Shown in pieces: positions 47,531 through 60,360 of a stretch of 64,000 nt of DNA; the stretch's first letter is position 1; every line of letters starts with the position of its first letter. Position numbers and translations under genes: made by a program. Origin of the DNA: Oenanthe sinensis (taxonomy: Eukaryota > Streptophyta > Magnoliopsida > Apiales > Apiaceae); contig JAPMAC010000210.1 of NCBI GenBank assembly GCA_028671895.1, positions 310,001 through 374,000 on the forward strand. Reading direction: 5' to 3'. The notes beneath the pieces are model-generated. The model did not search any database. It was not told the DNA's origin and was given only the letters and a program-made list of their open reading frames with translations.

Positions 47531-49738
47531 CATAGAGAAGTTGTTTGTGTTTATCATTTGATATCTACAATATTAAAGTGCATAAAATAAACTAGATTAC
47601 AAATTTAATATTAATTATGTTTAAGTGATTATGGTATATCATCATATACCTCCCACTATTTTTATCAAACTAATAGCCCTTACTATTAATTTGGAAAGTA
47701 TATCCCATAATTCTTTCTAGTGAGCCAAGATCCATATTTCGTCATGTCCTAAGTCAACCACTGGAAGTCCTTAGAAAATGATTATTTAGGTAGACAACAG
47801 TTGTCAATTATATCATATATAATTCTTAGATAGTTTGGTGAACAACGATTGATCTTATCTATCTAATAGACTTTTAACCAAACTCTATGCTTCTAAGTTC
47901 ATAATAGTTGAATATAACAGTTTATTTTCACTTATTATGACGACTCAGTTAAGTTAGACCCAATGATACAACGGCCGAATATAACCGTTTATATTCGTCG
48001 CATCTCACCACGATAGATAGGAGTCCCCTGCCACTGACAGTCCTTCCCCTTATCGATCTAGGATTCGATGAGTGTTCATTCATTGGAAAGCATCCGAGTA
48101 AAACTTAATATTTTGTTAAGGGGTTTTAGAAAATTTATAACGATCATGATCACATCATAAAGAGATCCTCAATTTTTCCTTGAACCAAATATTTCAAATC
48201 GACATCTTAAATTGTTCATTTCCCAGGTAGATGGAGGATACCAATGGTCACACTTAAAACCCATCAGCCTTACGAATACGCATATCCGCTTTTGTCAGAA
48301 AATCCCAATTATAGATATCAAAAATCCATATTTAATTCCGTGTTTTAAAAATCCATATTTCATAAACACAAGAATCTCATGATCGTTTGTTAATTTTAAA
48401 ATCTTGAATCGTTACAGATTTTATCTTGTTTAAGCAAACATGGCATGGGTGTCGTATCTAATACATACATGATTAATCAATATTAAGCATGCATCTCAAT
48501 TATATCTACTCATACATACCAATACATGCAATCATATACATATATGTAATGTGCGTAAATTAAACGTGTTTGGTTATGGCCCCATCCTATATGATATTTC
48601 CAAGCTAATGGAAATATCAAGGTCAGTCTATGGTGGTTTTAAAAATACTATCTATTACATGTCTTCTTTCTTCATTGCTCCATCATCCCCTTTTAGATCG
48701 CCTCCTTACTTGCAAGTCTTCATTGATAATTACATTGAATAATAAAAAATAAAACTATTCTAATGAAATTACAAGAAGAACTCGAGTTACATTCGAGATA
48801 ATTAAATTACAATGAATAAACGACATGCAAGTCGTATTTAGAAATCAAAACCATAAATCAAAACTACTATCCTATGGGTCTTTAGGCCATAACCATCCAC
48901 CATGCTATCATATAACACATATAATATATCTCATATTATATAATCATATCATATAATCATATATAACAAATTTTGAAATTTCAGAAAATTAAAAACAGAT
49001 TTCTGAAGACAATAAATCGCTATTTCTAGGGCCTTAACGACGTCAAACGCCTTACAGACCCGTCGATGATAGCATAGCTATCAGTTTTGTTCATTGGCCC
49101 GATTCCAGGCAGAAAACACATATCGTTTGCGAAAATCGGATACGGCAGTCAGATTTCTCCAAATCTGACGGAGTTTCAGAAATCGTATCATATACAATTC
49201 TCATAACAAAAACAAGCATATATCATATATACATATACAGAGATACATACAATCATCATATGATTATACATTACATGAATATCATATATTCATAATATAT
49301 ACATACATATACTCAAAATTTTAGAAAATCAAATAATTTTCATAAAATCATAAATCACCGTTTTGGAGGCTATAACGACATCTAATGGCTTACAGATGCA
49401 GAGCTGACTATGTAAGTATTGCTCAGTGACCCGATTCCAGTCAGAAAACACATATCGTTTGTGAAAATCGGACAATGGACACAGATTTCAGAAAATCAAC
49501 GGCAGCCGTTTCAGAATTCGTATCGAATACGATTCCCATAATAAGAACAAACATGTATCATATACATACATCAACACACATAATCATCATATTATTATAC
49601 ATCATATGAATATCATATATTCATAATATATATAAACATATACATATTATATCAATATAAAATCATGATAGATCGCATACATGCTTATATATCAAAAACT
49701 GTTAAACACATACCCGAATTAAAACGTTTTGCAAGTAG
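47531..49738 (-). other. E5 AT-rich leader and primer-binding site
   Basis: Matches the E4 leader, including the approximately 332-bp tandem duplication (about 48960-49690). The primer-binding site reads GCTCTGATGCCA on the plus strand, just before the LTR at 49751. No frame resembles a gene. Confidence 0.65.
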
Positions 49739-49750
49739 CTCTGATGCCAT

Positions 49751-51293
49751 TGAAGGGTTTCGTGACACAAACGCAGCGGAATAAACGCGAAAAATAAATC
49801 AAAATAGCGAAACCCTCCGCAGGATCCATGCGAAAACAAAAGATTTAATTCGGAGATAAATAATAAATACCTTTAGAAGCTTTAACAGTTCATTAATGGA
49901 AGATTAATGGAGGTCCAAAGCTTGTTTAATCACCACGTATCCCGCTCTCGCGATCTACGCTCAACGGTATTCACACGAACACTTTTCATGAAAGATTGAT
50001 GTGTACTAGCACCCGAAAACTTCTTCTCTCTCTATCTTCCTCCTCTCTTAGAGCGGCTAGGGTTTTTGTAAAATCTCTATCTTATTAAATCAGCCCATAA
50101 AGAGATTATATAGAGAGATGAATAAGTTTTCTAATTATAATCCAATTATAATTAATACTAATCCAAAATTCTAAATTATTTAATTAAGTCTCACTTAATT
50201 AAATAATTATTAATTTTGGAATTAGTTTAAGTAATTCATTTATTCTATTTATATAATTAATTAAGTCATACTTAATTAATATCATAAATAAAATAAATTA
50301 CTTATTTAATTTAAATTCATAATTTAAATTATTTCTCCTTCAAGCGTTCTTTGTGTGTGACCCTGTAGGTTATTATTATGTTGGCAACAATTTTAATATC
50401 TAATTAAAATTGTAAACAATGAGCAGCATCTAGTAATACATCATTGCTACCCAAGTAATAATAATAAATCGGTGATTCGATTAAGCCTTTCGTGAATAAT
50501 GTTCCATGTAATATAATCCCTTTAATATTGATATTATAGATTAAACTCAAGGCATGTCTCGTGTCATCCTCTTCATAATTTAATCTTTATTTTCTTGATC
50601 GATGAGTAGACTATTAAAATCAAATCAACATTTGAGCACGGCCGTGCATTTTATAGTCTCACTCAAACAAGAGGCCAATAATATCACTCCTAAAATTAGG
50701 AGGATTAAATCCCATCTAGATCATTCATATTTCTCATACGATTCATAATATACCCAATGTCCACTTTTATCATCACCCGGTCAAAGGTAACTTTTAATGT
50801 AATCAAAGTATATTAATTCTCGTATAGAAATATAATGATTTCAGGTCTAAGGATCATTACACCATTATCACAGTGAGAATTACTTATGACACTTACTTAA
50901 CATGTAGAATCTCACAGCGGGTCATTCCAGTGCCATGCATTGAGACATGCACTTATGTTCTTGACTTTAGTATCCCCATACCTATGACCAATGAGATGTG
51001 GTCATCTGTCAAGAAACATACTAGTCTTTGTGCATTATTATTGTCCTTAAATAATAATACTCGACTAGGGAATTTTAGGAATAAGATATTATTCATATAA
51101 TCTCATTTTTAAGTCACATACTTAAAGATATAGAATACGTATCAAAATTCCAAGGACATTTACTATGCTTTCAATTTATTACGCAGTAAACAAAACATAA
51201 TAAATAAATAATAATCAATAAAACATAATCCTTAATAATAAATATTTTCCTTAAAATATAAAAAGTATTGTCTCTAGAGCACAATTACTAACA
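49751..51293 (-). repeat. E5 5' LTR
   Basis: 1543 bp, the partner of 42538-44080. It ends ACTAACA at 51293, where the E2 env-like sequence resumes. Confidence 0.95.
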
Positions 51294-52761
51294 AAATTAG
51301 ATCTCAAATCGTATGGATGTTCTAGAAAATGATTATCATCAGTATAATGCTCTTAATTCCTTGAAATTTGCAATGATTGAAAGAGACATAGATCAGCTGA
51401 ATGAAGGTTTGATGCACGTCTACAACATGGTTAAGTCTGGAAATAAACCTAACCCAGAACAATAACAATTCTTTGAAAGGACTTCAGTAAAGAATCCCTC
51501 AACTAAGGGGGAGAAGGTACAAGAAAAAGCTCCAGCTCTAGACAAAGAAAGAGGAAAAAGAAGAATGCATGACACAGAACAAGAAGCTGTTATAGATCAG
51601 TCAGATCAATTTTACTATGCAGCAGAACAATCTTTCTTTGAATCAGAACATCAAACACCTGTAAAATCAAAGTTTGGTGATGCTGAAACAGGTGTGTTTG
51701 ACAGAGAATTTCTTTTCTCTGAGGGAACAGAAACAAATGCTGAGCTAGATGAAGAACTTAGACAATTTCAAGAAGAGTCCAAGCAAAAAAAATTTGAGTT
51801 AGATGCTCGAATTCTTGAAATGCAAAAGGAAGCTCAAGCAAGGAATGACAAGCTTGATAAGCTAAAGGCTCTTTTTCAAGATAAATCCAAGGAGGAAAAG
51901 GAAGCAACTGCACAAAAGTAAAAGCTATGGGATGCAGAAATTACTGCCAAGAGGGAAGACATAAAAAGAAAGTTTGGACCTAAATGGGATCAAGCTAGAA
52001 TGATCATGGATCAACCTCAGATTGGCACATATCAAGACAGAGAGGTATCCGACATGATAGGTGAACTATTCACTACTAATACAATTGTAGATCTTTACAT
52101 GGCTGCGCTAAAGCTAGAGATCAGGTATATCACAGTTGAAGTGAATGCAGATGGCTGGTATATCATAATTCAACTTGATAGTTATGGTTTCTTCAAAGTT
52201 TCGTTGGACTTCTTCAGAACTAGAACACTCTCTGAGTTATGGGTTATGCTGTGTAAAGTAAAAAGAAGTTCAGAGGTGAATGAAATACTCCGAGATCACA
52301 TTCGAGACTTTGCTACTCTAAGGAGTCCTGAAATCATACCTCAACCTTATGAAGTAAGGTTTATTAAAAATAATCGATATCAAACAATTCATCTTAATTC
52401 AGAGTCTATGCCTGGATATCCTTTGAACTACTTAATAGACGTAGAGAAAATGCTACAGTCTGAACGATTTCAAAGTCAAGCTAAATCAGCTGCTGATTAT
52501 ATCCAAGACTACTGTATGTCTAGAGATATTGATTTTTATAAACAATGAAAAGGATGGGAAGAGTTCAAGCAACCAACTCCAATTCCACATGATCCTCTTA
52601 AGAATGAAGTTTTGTATAGACTTTCTATATCAGAACAAAACAAGGCGTATGGGGTTTCTAGAAGCTCTTAGACTGTACCTGAACCAGAACCACGAACACC
52701 TATTGTTGGTGATGAAAAAGAAGAAGAAGGTGAAATACAGACTGAAGATGATCAGAATTGA
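51294..52761 (+). pseudogene. E2 env-like gene, part 3 (C-terminal)
   Basis: One frame from 51313 to TGA 52759-52761, with stops at 51463, 51919, 52546 and one near 52669. It contains a coiled-coil-like stretch (DEELRQFQEESKQKKFELDA and on, 51740-51920) and a conserved globular block with FGPKWDQAR, homologous to EGPEWDKAR of E1. There is no visible membrane segment. The order matches the E1 env-like protein. Confidence 0.85.
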
Positions 52762-52997
52762 AGAAATGTTAATATCTTTTGATTGCTAGAACTAGGATAG
52801 ATCAAGATAGAACTTTGTATTATTTGTTCAGTCTAAATGAACAACTATCTTGTATTTATCATTAATGTTTGAATCTGGCAATGTTTAATATAAACCAGAA
52901 CTAACTTTGTTTATTTACAAGTTTTATTGTTATATCTTTTTCTTGTTTGTTAGTTGAGTTATTCTCTAGTGATTTGCTTGTTATTGTTTAACAAACA
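52762..52997 (+). other. E2 3' untranslated region
   Basis: A short AT-rich stretch between the env-like stop and the polypurine tract, with TTAGTTGAGTTATTC near 52951 as in E1. Nothing else is recognised. Confidence 0.55.
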
Positions 52998-53010
52998 AAT
53001 AGGGGGAGAT
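52998..53010 (+). promoter_or_regulatory. E2 polypurine tract
   Basis: AATAGGGGGAGAT directly before the TG of the 3' LTR, the same core as E1. Confidence 0.9.
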
Positions 53011-54338
53011 TGAAAGGCATATGTTTAAAAGCCTATTTGTTTAGCCAGATGACAACTCAACTCAAACATAGATAATTTGTAAGTAAATATATTATCTGTC
53101 ATAAGAATCTTCAATAGGTATTATTTGACAAGAAAAAGAAGATCAAAGTCAATCTACAGACTTGAAGTAGTACTAATTGAAAGAATCCCAATTTAATTGA
53201 TCATGTCTCAGTGGAGTATTTAAGTTTGAAGAAGCTACAGTGTCAGAAGATTTCAATTTGTGTGATAACAGAAATAGTCAAGTCAGAAAGAGGAGAAGTG
53301 AACCACATTATAAAAATCAAGTGAAGAATTCTATTTGTTGTGAATCACTCGTGAACCAGACAGTACACCGAGTGTTGGAAAAATACAGAGAAGGTTCTTT
53401 ATTACAGAAGAAGTGGTCATCTACAGACATTGGTGTGAAGACAGAAGACTTAGAAATTTAACAACAATGGTTGTGCAGTCAAGACTTTAATTTAATTCTC
53501 TATTACTTGATTAAATTATTTAGTTAATTTAATTAGTAAATTAATTCAATCAGAATTAATTTATTCCTTAAATTGATTAAGAAATTAATTAATTTAGAAT
53601 TATTTTAGAATGAAGAAGACTTTAATTTGATTCTATTATCAAAAAGATAATTTATTATATATCCTATTTACTTAGATTAATTCAAAATGAATTAATTTAA
53701 TTTACAAGATATAAAATAAAAGTAATAGAATTTGAATTAAAAGAAAATGATATACATGACATATTTCACTCGGGTCGACAGTAGAATCTCTCGGGAAGAC
53801 ATTTGAAAAGTTTTCCCGATAATTTTTCAAATGTCTCCCGTAGATTAAAAAGTCTCCCCGAGGTTTTATCAGAAGTCTCTCAAGAATTCAAAAGTCTTCC
53901 AAGGTTAAGAAAGTCTTCCCAAGCTAGAAAAGTCTCCCAAAGAGAAAGTCTCCCCGAGAAGAAAAAGTCTTCCCGAGCAGAAACAGTCTCCCCGATAAGA
54001 AAAAGTCTCCCACGTATGAATTTGGCTATAAATACAAGAATAGACCAGCAGCTTAAATGTAATTCCAATCACATTCTATTTTGGCTAAAAACAAAATTAG
54101 AAGAGCATTTCATGTCAAAATCACTCTACAATTTTCAGAACAAATTAGTGAATATTTTCTGATTTAATCTTGTAACCAACGTCAAGTTTAATATAAGTAT
54201 TTTACTTGAACTATGTTTCTTTGATTATTATTTCGTGATAAAAATTAAGATTGTTTACTCAAAACTTATCAGAAACAGAATTTAATATTTATTAGAGATT
54301 GTATTCAACCCCCCTTCTACAATCATTTGGACCTAACA
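53011..54338 (+). repeat. E2 3' LTR (1328 bp)
   Basis: Begins TGAAAGGCATATG and ends CCTAACA. The last 1028 bp match 8950-9977. It contains the U3 inverted-arm motif (CACTCG 53346-53351, CGAGTG 53369-53374), an AT-rich block shared with the E3 LTR, the GTCTCCCCGAG array (about 53790-54010), TATAAATA at 54027 and a C run near the end. Confidence 0.95.
53790..54010 (+). repeat. GTCTCCCCGAG array in the E2 LTR
   Basis: About ten imperfect copies of AGTCTCCCCGAG or AGTCTTCCCGAG spaced by 10-20 bases, ending about 15 bases before the TATA box at 54027. The same array in the 5' LTR lies at about 9420-9655. The 119-codon plus frame across it is a chance product of the repeat. Confidence 0.88.
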
Positions 54339-55502
54339 TACTACATCTTCAATTCAACTTCTAGGATCATTTCGTTTCTGTTCAGAGGTTCTCAACCTTG
54401 ACTTCATCAAATTTGGTTCATGGGTCACAAATACAGTGGATATGCTAACAATCTGCTTTACAAAATATTAACTTCTTCAGCTCTTGTTCTAGTTTATAGG
54501 TCTTTAGCACACAATAGTTCTTCTAAGGATGATGCGATCGTATCTTTAGATTCCCGATGGCTGTATCCCTACATTCCATATGATCTGTTGTGTTAGCAGG
54601 AACTTCATGTAATCTTCCTGTAGAATAATCTTTATGGCCTTTACTGATATGCCAGGTAGTCCAGTCTTTTCTCCTTCACTGCTTAAACCCCTAAGATTTT
54701 TTATCCAAATATATAACTAGAATCAACCAAAAACTATACCCAAATTAATCTCATCTTTTCCAGCATCTGAATAACCATTGGTATCCTATAGAGTAATCCT
54801 CTGAGAAAATTAGTACCACTTCTTCAACCTGTTCCAGAATTAACTTCATTGGATAACCTTCAGTCAATTTTAGTTGTCTTCAATACCCGAAAATATCTTC
54901 ATCTACTACTCCTTGAGCATCCTCAAATTAATATTTAAGAAAAAAAATTCTTTGAAAATAAATAAATCGAATTAAAAATTTACAACAAATTAATTTTCAA
55001 GAATTTCGAATTTTCTTAAAAATTAAAATATCGTAAATTAATACTTACGAAAATTATTAGTTTTTAAGAATTTTAAATTTTCTGGAAAAATAAATAAATC
55101 TAAAATAAAAATTAAATTGAGATGTAAACTTGAAATAGATTGCAAATGGTATGAGTGATGCTGAAATGTTGTAAACCTAAAATAGACAAAACAAATATAT
55201 TTAAGTTAAAAAAATAAATTTACTTAAGTTTAAATCATAGATTTATTTTAAATTAAATTTATAAAATAAATTTATTTAAATTAAGTTTATGAAATAAACT
55301 TATTCAATTTTAAATAATAAACTTATTTAAATTAAATTTATAAATTAGATTTATTAAAAATAAATATATAAAATAAACTTATCAAAATTTAAATCTATAA
55401 AATAAATTTATTTATCAAGACCTCTAATCTTGTGTAGTCCAAACATCTTCGACACTCTGAGCTTCACTGAGTTGTGGATCTTGATTTGTATATCAATCAA
55501 TC
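54339..55502 (-). pseudogene. E6 gag remnant and leader
   Basis: The minus strand of 54470-54660 can be lined up with the E2 gag at 10670-10845: in both, a shared block (TAAAGACCTATGAGCTAGAG in E2, TAAAGACCTATAAACTAGAA here) follows a Leu/Ile-rich part. Stops and indels are everywhere. From about 54950 to 55430 it is very AT-rich, with diverged TTTAAATTAAATTTATAAAATAAA-like repeats that correspond to the leader. No usable frame remains. Confidence 0.65.
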
Positions 55503-55517
55503 TTCTCTGATACTAAT
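55503..55517 (-). promoter_or_regulatory. E6 primer-binding site
   Basis: The plus strand TTCTCTGATACTAATT is TAGTATCAGAGAA on the minus strand, a decayed TGGTATCAGAGC-type site next to the LTR end. Confidence 0.7.
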
Positions 55518-56258
55518 TGTTAGGTCCCAAAGTATCGTAGAAGGGGGGGGTTGAATACGATACTCACTAAATTAGAAAATTCTTTCGAATCTTTTGTGGA
55601 TAAATAATTTAGAGTTCGGTTAGTGGGTTCGAATTCATGAGGTGAATAGTGTTTAGGAGGTTGCCTTACTAATTTTCTGTATTTATGAATAAACATTAAA
55701 GTTCTAAAAAATTAGCAAGTAAATAAATGACACAAGTTTCTGAGAATATATCTTTCGTATATAAACTCAGAGGGGTGCTATACCCAGTTAAATATATAAC
55801 TGGTTTCTAAAGAACAAATTAGTTCTTTACTTCTACAAAGAGATATAACTTAATCAATATACAATATTTGACTATGTGTTTGTACTAAAGGAATCAAGCT
55901 AACAAAGAGTGTTTTACAATAGACCTATGTATTTGCAATATAATGAACCGGCTATAATATAAAACTCCGGTGAATAATGTATATGTATGGCTTTGTATCT
56001 TCTTCTTTTCCGACTTTTGGTTTCTCTCTGTATCTCTCTGTATGGTTGTATATCTCAACAATTTAAAATGAGCACGCCATTTTGTTAATATGGTGTAGTC
56101 TTTTAAATCAAATGAATTGATTTACTTCACAATTGCTTAAGTTCTTTTATTGTTCCTCATAGAGTGTTTGCAGAGTATAGGAGCCTCCAACTACTTAGAA
56201 TTCTTTTGTTGCGTCTAGAGGAGTTTTGTTGTGCCTCTACTCTTGTTCCCTTGTATAG

Positions 56259-59200
56259 TGTAATATTCCTAAATTCTAGTACTAATTAATTTTATGGATA
56301 TGAATAGTGAAGCTTCGTAGCAGTGATCTTATCGTACGATAAGAATGAGTGTATGGGGATCACATCAGATTGCGAAGATTCATAATTCTGTGAATTGATA
56401 TATTACGGGCAAGAGATTTAAGTGTATGTAAATCTCGTCTGAATCCGGAGATTCATAACTTGAAAATATGTTGTGGTTCGTATTTTTAAGTGAATGTACG
56501 TAATATATGTAGTACGTTCTCTTTATATTTTATCTGACGAATAGCATCTGAACCCTTTCGAATAAATAAGGCAAGGATTAAATAATAGTGTATAATGAAT
56601 AATATTAGGTGAATGACATTTTGGTGGGAAATAATTTTATTAGAATTCCCGGAACGATTTAATGATTTAGTTGTCGTCACGAATCATTACGAGAACGAAA
56701 AACGAATCGCTTCTTAATTAATTATTAAGGAACTAAGCTTTATTATTACATGGATTAAATGACTAAAACACTTGCAATATTAGTGTGCTAAAGAGCAAGT
56801 GTTGTTGACCAAAGTCAAGAAGACTTCCTTGACTTACCCTTTGACTTCACCAAGAGCCAAGCTAGGATAAATATCTAATAAAGCTAGTAATTATCCCATA
56901 ATCACAAAAAATCAACTAACTCCCCATTTCTCTCAAGAAGCCATCGGCCCAAGCTAGGAGAGGAAGAAGAAAAATCCAAAGCTCCACCATTTCTTGCTAG
57001 TTCATTGAGTTTAGTAGCTTAAAAGAAAGGTATGATCCTTACCTAGCTTCTTTATGAATCGTACACATAGTTATCCATGAAATCTCTTGATTTTTCATGA
57101 AGAACAAGAACATGAATAGTAACTTGATTCATAAATAAAATCTTAAACTCATGTTTTATGATTCCTTAAGATTTGTTGGTGTTTGTTTAGTATTGTTCAA
57201 GCTTTGGGTAGTGTTTAAGAGCATGGAAAGTCATAGAACTCATGAATCACTTATGTTATAGTTGTATGGCTTTGGATGCCATGTTTGGGTTATGATCTTA
57301 GAGTAAATCATGCTTATTTTGTGGTCTTAATTGCTAAACAAGTATCTTGGTTGGTTAGGGTTTGGATGATGAAAATTGTATAGGTTGATTATGAATTGAA
57401 TTGGTTGTTATGGAGTTGTGTAAATTGTTGTTTGAATGAGTAAAGCTAGTGGCTGTGTTTTGAGGATTTATTGGTAATGTTTGGAGGTTGGGATTAATGT
57501 GAATTGGCTTGGGATGTCTTGAGTACATGCCCAAGTGTTGGTATAAAATGCTTGAGAGTTGTGAGAGTTGATTTGAGCAAGTAAAGAAGTGGTAAGTGAT
57601 GAGCAAACGAACAGGTCATGTCTGCCCTGCTTCTGCCTTCCAACTGATCAAGGATCCCGAAGGGTCTACCCTGCAATTATTGATCAGGTATGGACATGTC
57701 TAGAAAGAGGGTAGTCTCTAGATCGTTTGGCCGTGAAAATCACGTCAATCGGAGTTGTGAGTAAAAAGATATGAATTATTTAGTAAAGGTAGTCCAGAAA
57801 TGTCAAAGTCTGTGATCACTGAACTTTGAGGCTATGATCACCCTAGTTAGGTACCTCCATAAATCTGGAAACTTTTATACAAAATAGTAGGACCATCTGG
57901 GAGTATCTGGAAAAAGATTTAGGATTAAAAAGATTAAAATTAGATTTATTAAAATTGTTTAAGTCAGGTAGTCTCAAGAGGAAATTTCTGGGAAAGCCAA
58001 TTAATATTGAACCAAACTATACTCCAACTTGCTTAAGGTTTGAGGCGAGATTAGGAAGCAAGCCTTTAACGAAAAATGTCACATAACGTTATGAGAATAA
58101 CACTAGCTAATGAACCAAGCTAAATCATGTCTTTGGTCAAATATTGGAATTGTTTATGTAAGAGGGAATTGAGTTAGAAGTGTATGGTTATAGAATCTAA
58201 CTACGATTATTATTTTCGTTCTTAGAGGATCGTGCAAGGCAAGGAGCAAGCACTCACCCTTTCAACCACCCATGCAAGTATCCGACGCTTTGTCACCTTT
58301 ACTTTCGTCTTAAAATGAAGTGTGTTTTAGTTGCTTCGATGCAAGTTGGCTTTTACTCTATTTGCTTGTTTTCACCCCTTTCTAATTAGATATGAGGCGA
58401 CTCTGAACTTCTCTAAAAGTCGGAGGTTGCGTATTGATAGTTTGGGATAGTTACCTGAGTGTCGAGTTACCCTTTTGGGTACTCGATAGTTGACCGGGTA
58501 TAGTCAGTTATGTCCTCGACATTAGTCGAGATGAGTGAGATATTTTGTTTTAAAGTATATTCAGATATAGAGGATATTCAAGGATGATTATCTAATTTGA
58601 TTTCGTATATTCTTTTAGAAGTTGAATAATATTTAACATTGATTAAATATTATTTAGAGAAGGGGAATAGTATTCCAGCAGTGGTTAAAGTTTCATAAAC
58701 TCATTCTGAGGTATTTTAAATATTATTTATAATCAGATAAATATTATTTAAACATTGTAGATCAATCAGAATGAGACCAGTTAAGACTTTTATATTATCT
58801 GTAATTATTTTAAATGATATTTAATTTTAATTAAATATTATTTAAATATTGTGGGTTATTAAAGATTAGTATGAGATTAATAATTTAATTAAAATAATAT
58901 TAAGTATTATTTTATTATATTACTTTACTTTATTCAAATTGCTCAGACTCGCGGATTATTCGAGGATCTATCTATTCCTAAATTATTATGTGACTATTAA
59001 AAAATATTTTAGGGTTAATGAGAGTTCTGTAATTATTATTTTAATTAATAATAATTATTTAAATTCCGAATAAAATATTTTGTATTTATTTTTGAGCTAA
59101 CAGCTCCACATTAGGGAAGGAATGAATATCGTAGATATTCCTCCCATACATACTTATGCCTTTCGGGGCCCATATCTAGTGATAATAAATATTTTACCGA

Positions 59201-60360
59201 GATAGAATTATATGAGTATAGTGACTCCCCGGTCAGGGTTAAAGTTTCGTGAAAGGTGTTACCTTCTCTTCTTTCCGATTAGTTGGCTGAGAGTCAACTC
59301 CTTGTGACTTAAATTACTTCCTTTTTCTTTCTATCCCGGAAGTAACTTTGTGTTATGCTTTCAAAAAAAAGAAAAAAAAGTAAGTACTGGTCTGGGATAT
59401 TAGGGGTCTCTTCCCTCCAGACTAGTGACTCTGTTTATAATGGTGGATTGGAGTAAGGTTGCGTAAGAGGCCAGGTGACGCACGGCCCAGCGATAATTTT
59501 TGGTCAAATGAGCCAAGTGGTGATGTCCCGCAAGGGGTTGTCCTTCTACTAGTAGAGAAAGTTACAGGTTCTTCTATTGTACAATGCGACTGATCATCGC
59601 GTACAATAGGGCGTTGAAAATCTCCACTTAAAGTCCCTTCTTCCAATTAGAATTGACGTTGCACTGTAACGAAAGCCTAGGTGCTTAGTTACCGATAGTG
59701 TTAACGAAAGCTAAAGAACTATGATTCTTTCTGGTTTGAGAACTGTTTTCCCGTGTTCATTTATTACACAGTTACTCTGATGCATTTACTTTAGTATTAC
59801 TCTGTCTTGTTTTATTATCAATTTAGTACTTTCTGAGCACTCGTAGCTCATTCTTGCTTGTTTTATTTTTCCCCACATCACAGCTGCTGACCATGGCACG
59901 CCCATCCCTCACCCTACGCAAGCGCGTGAAAAGGGCAAGGACCCCTTACGATAGGATGCGGGTTACCGTTCCCGAGGTAAGAAGGCTGAGCAATATAGGC
60001 TTACAGCTTTTGTTGATTCGTTTTATCTATAAGTACGACCTATGTAAATATATGTAGCTTCTGTAGCTTAATCAACTTTTGGCGGCTGTTATCGATTCTG
60101 CGAAAACGATAATCAGTAGCACAAACTCAAGTATGTAATAACTAACAGGATAACGACTAAGACTTAATGATGTAAATTATTTTATTTCCGTTTCTGAGAC
60201 TATGGCTCATGTGTGTGTGTGTTAGTGAGGGGGTCACCAGCATGTCGATTGTTTAAATTATTAACTGTTGTCATATTATCAAATGAATTATAAGTGCATG
60301 TGTACCGGAAATTAGACCGTGACGACCTAAATCTCGGACCCCGGGTCTGGGGGCGCCACA
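56259..60360. mobile_element. 4.1-kb solo LTR, Ty3/gypsy type
   Basis: Starts TGTAATATTCC and ends GGGCGCCACA, flanked by perfect TATAG at 56254-56258 and 60361-60365. I find no second copy of its ends inside, so it is one LTR. The end, with CTCGGACCCCGGGTCTGGGG, resembles long LTRs of plant Ty3/gypsy (chromovirus, Tekay-like) elements; that lineage call is from memory of such ends. It contains a short Arg-rich reading frame at about 59893. It interrupts the 79-bp array of the E6 LTR after its first unit. Confidence 0.85.
59893..59981 (+). other. Short Arg-rich frame ending at a splice-donor-like site
   Basis: ATG 59893 opens MARPSLTLRKRVKRARTPYD and a few more codons, in DNA of higher GC than its surroundings, then meets GAGGTAAGAAGG, a good 5' splice site. 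It lies about 400 bases before the LTR end, in the part expected to be transcribed. It could be a first exon or an upstream ORF. I do not recognise the peptide. Confidence 0.35.

Larger units (their letters stand above)
42538..51293 (-). mobile_element. E5: second full-length copy of the E4 Angela-type family
   Basis: LTRs 42538-44080 and 49751-51293 are each 1543 bp, with about 18 differences by eye. The internal region 44081-49750 matches that of E4 almost base for base. The flanks are AAATA (42533-42537) and AAATT (51294-51298), a 5-bp TSD with one later change. It splits the coiled-coil part of the E2 env-like gene. More LTR differences than E4 suggest an older insertion. Confidence 0.95.
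8950..54338 (+). mobile_element. E2: Sirevirus-like retrotransposon, heavily interrupted host of E1, E3, E5 and a solo LTR
   Basis: The element can be followed through all its interruptions: 5' LTR fragment 8950-9977, PBS 9980, gag 10176-12600, pol 12623-15456 then 36865-37820, spacer 37821-39019, env-like frame 39020-40211, 41757-42537 and 51294-52761, polypurine tract 52998, 3' LTR 53011-54338. Each join matches across the insertion. Insertions inside it are E3 (15457-36864), the Angela-type solo LTR (40212-41751) and E5 (42538-51293); E1 cuts its 5' LTR. Many independent stops and frameshifts show that it is old. It sits inside E6, whose minus-strand gag remnant starts at 54339. Confidence 0.92.

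Noticed and set aside
56259..60360. Host gene locus because of its length and mixed GC
   Set aside because: Perfect 5-bp TSD, TG...CA ends and location inside the E6 LTR show a solo LTR.
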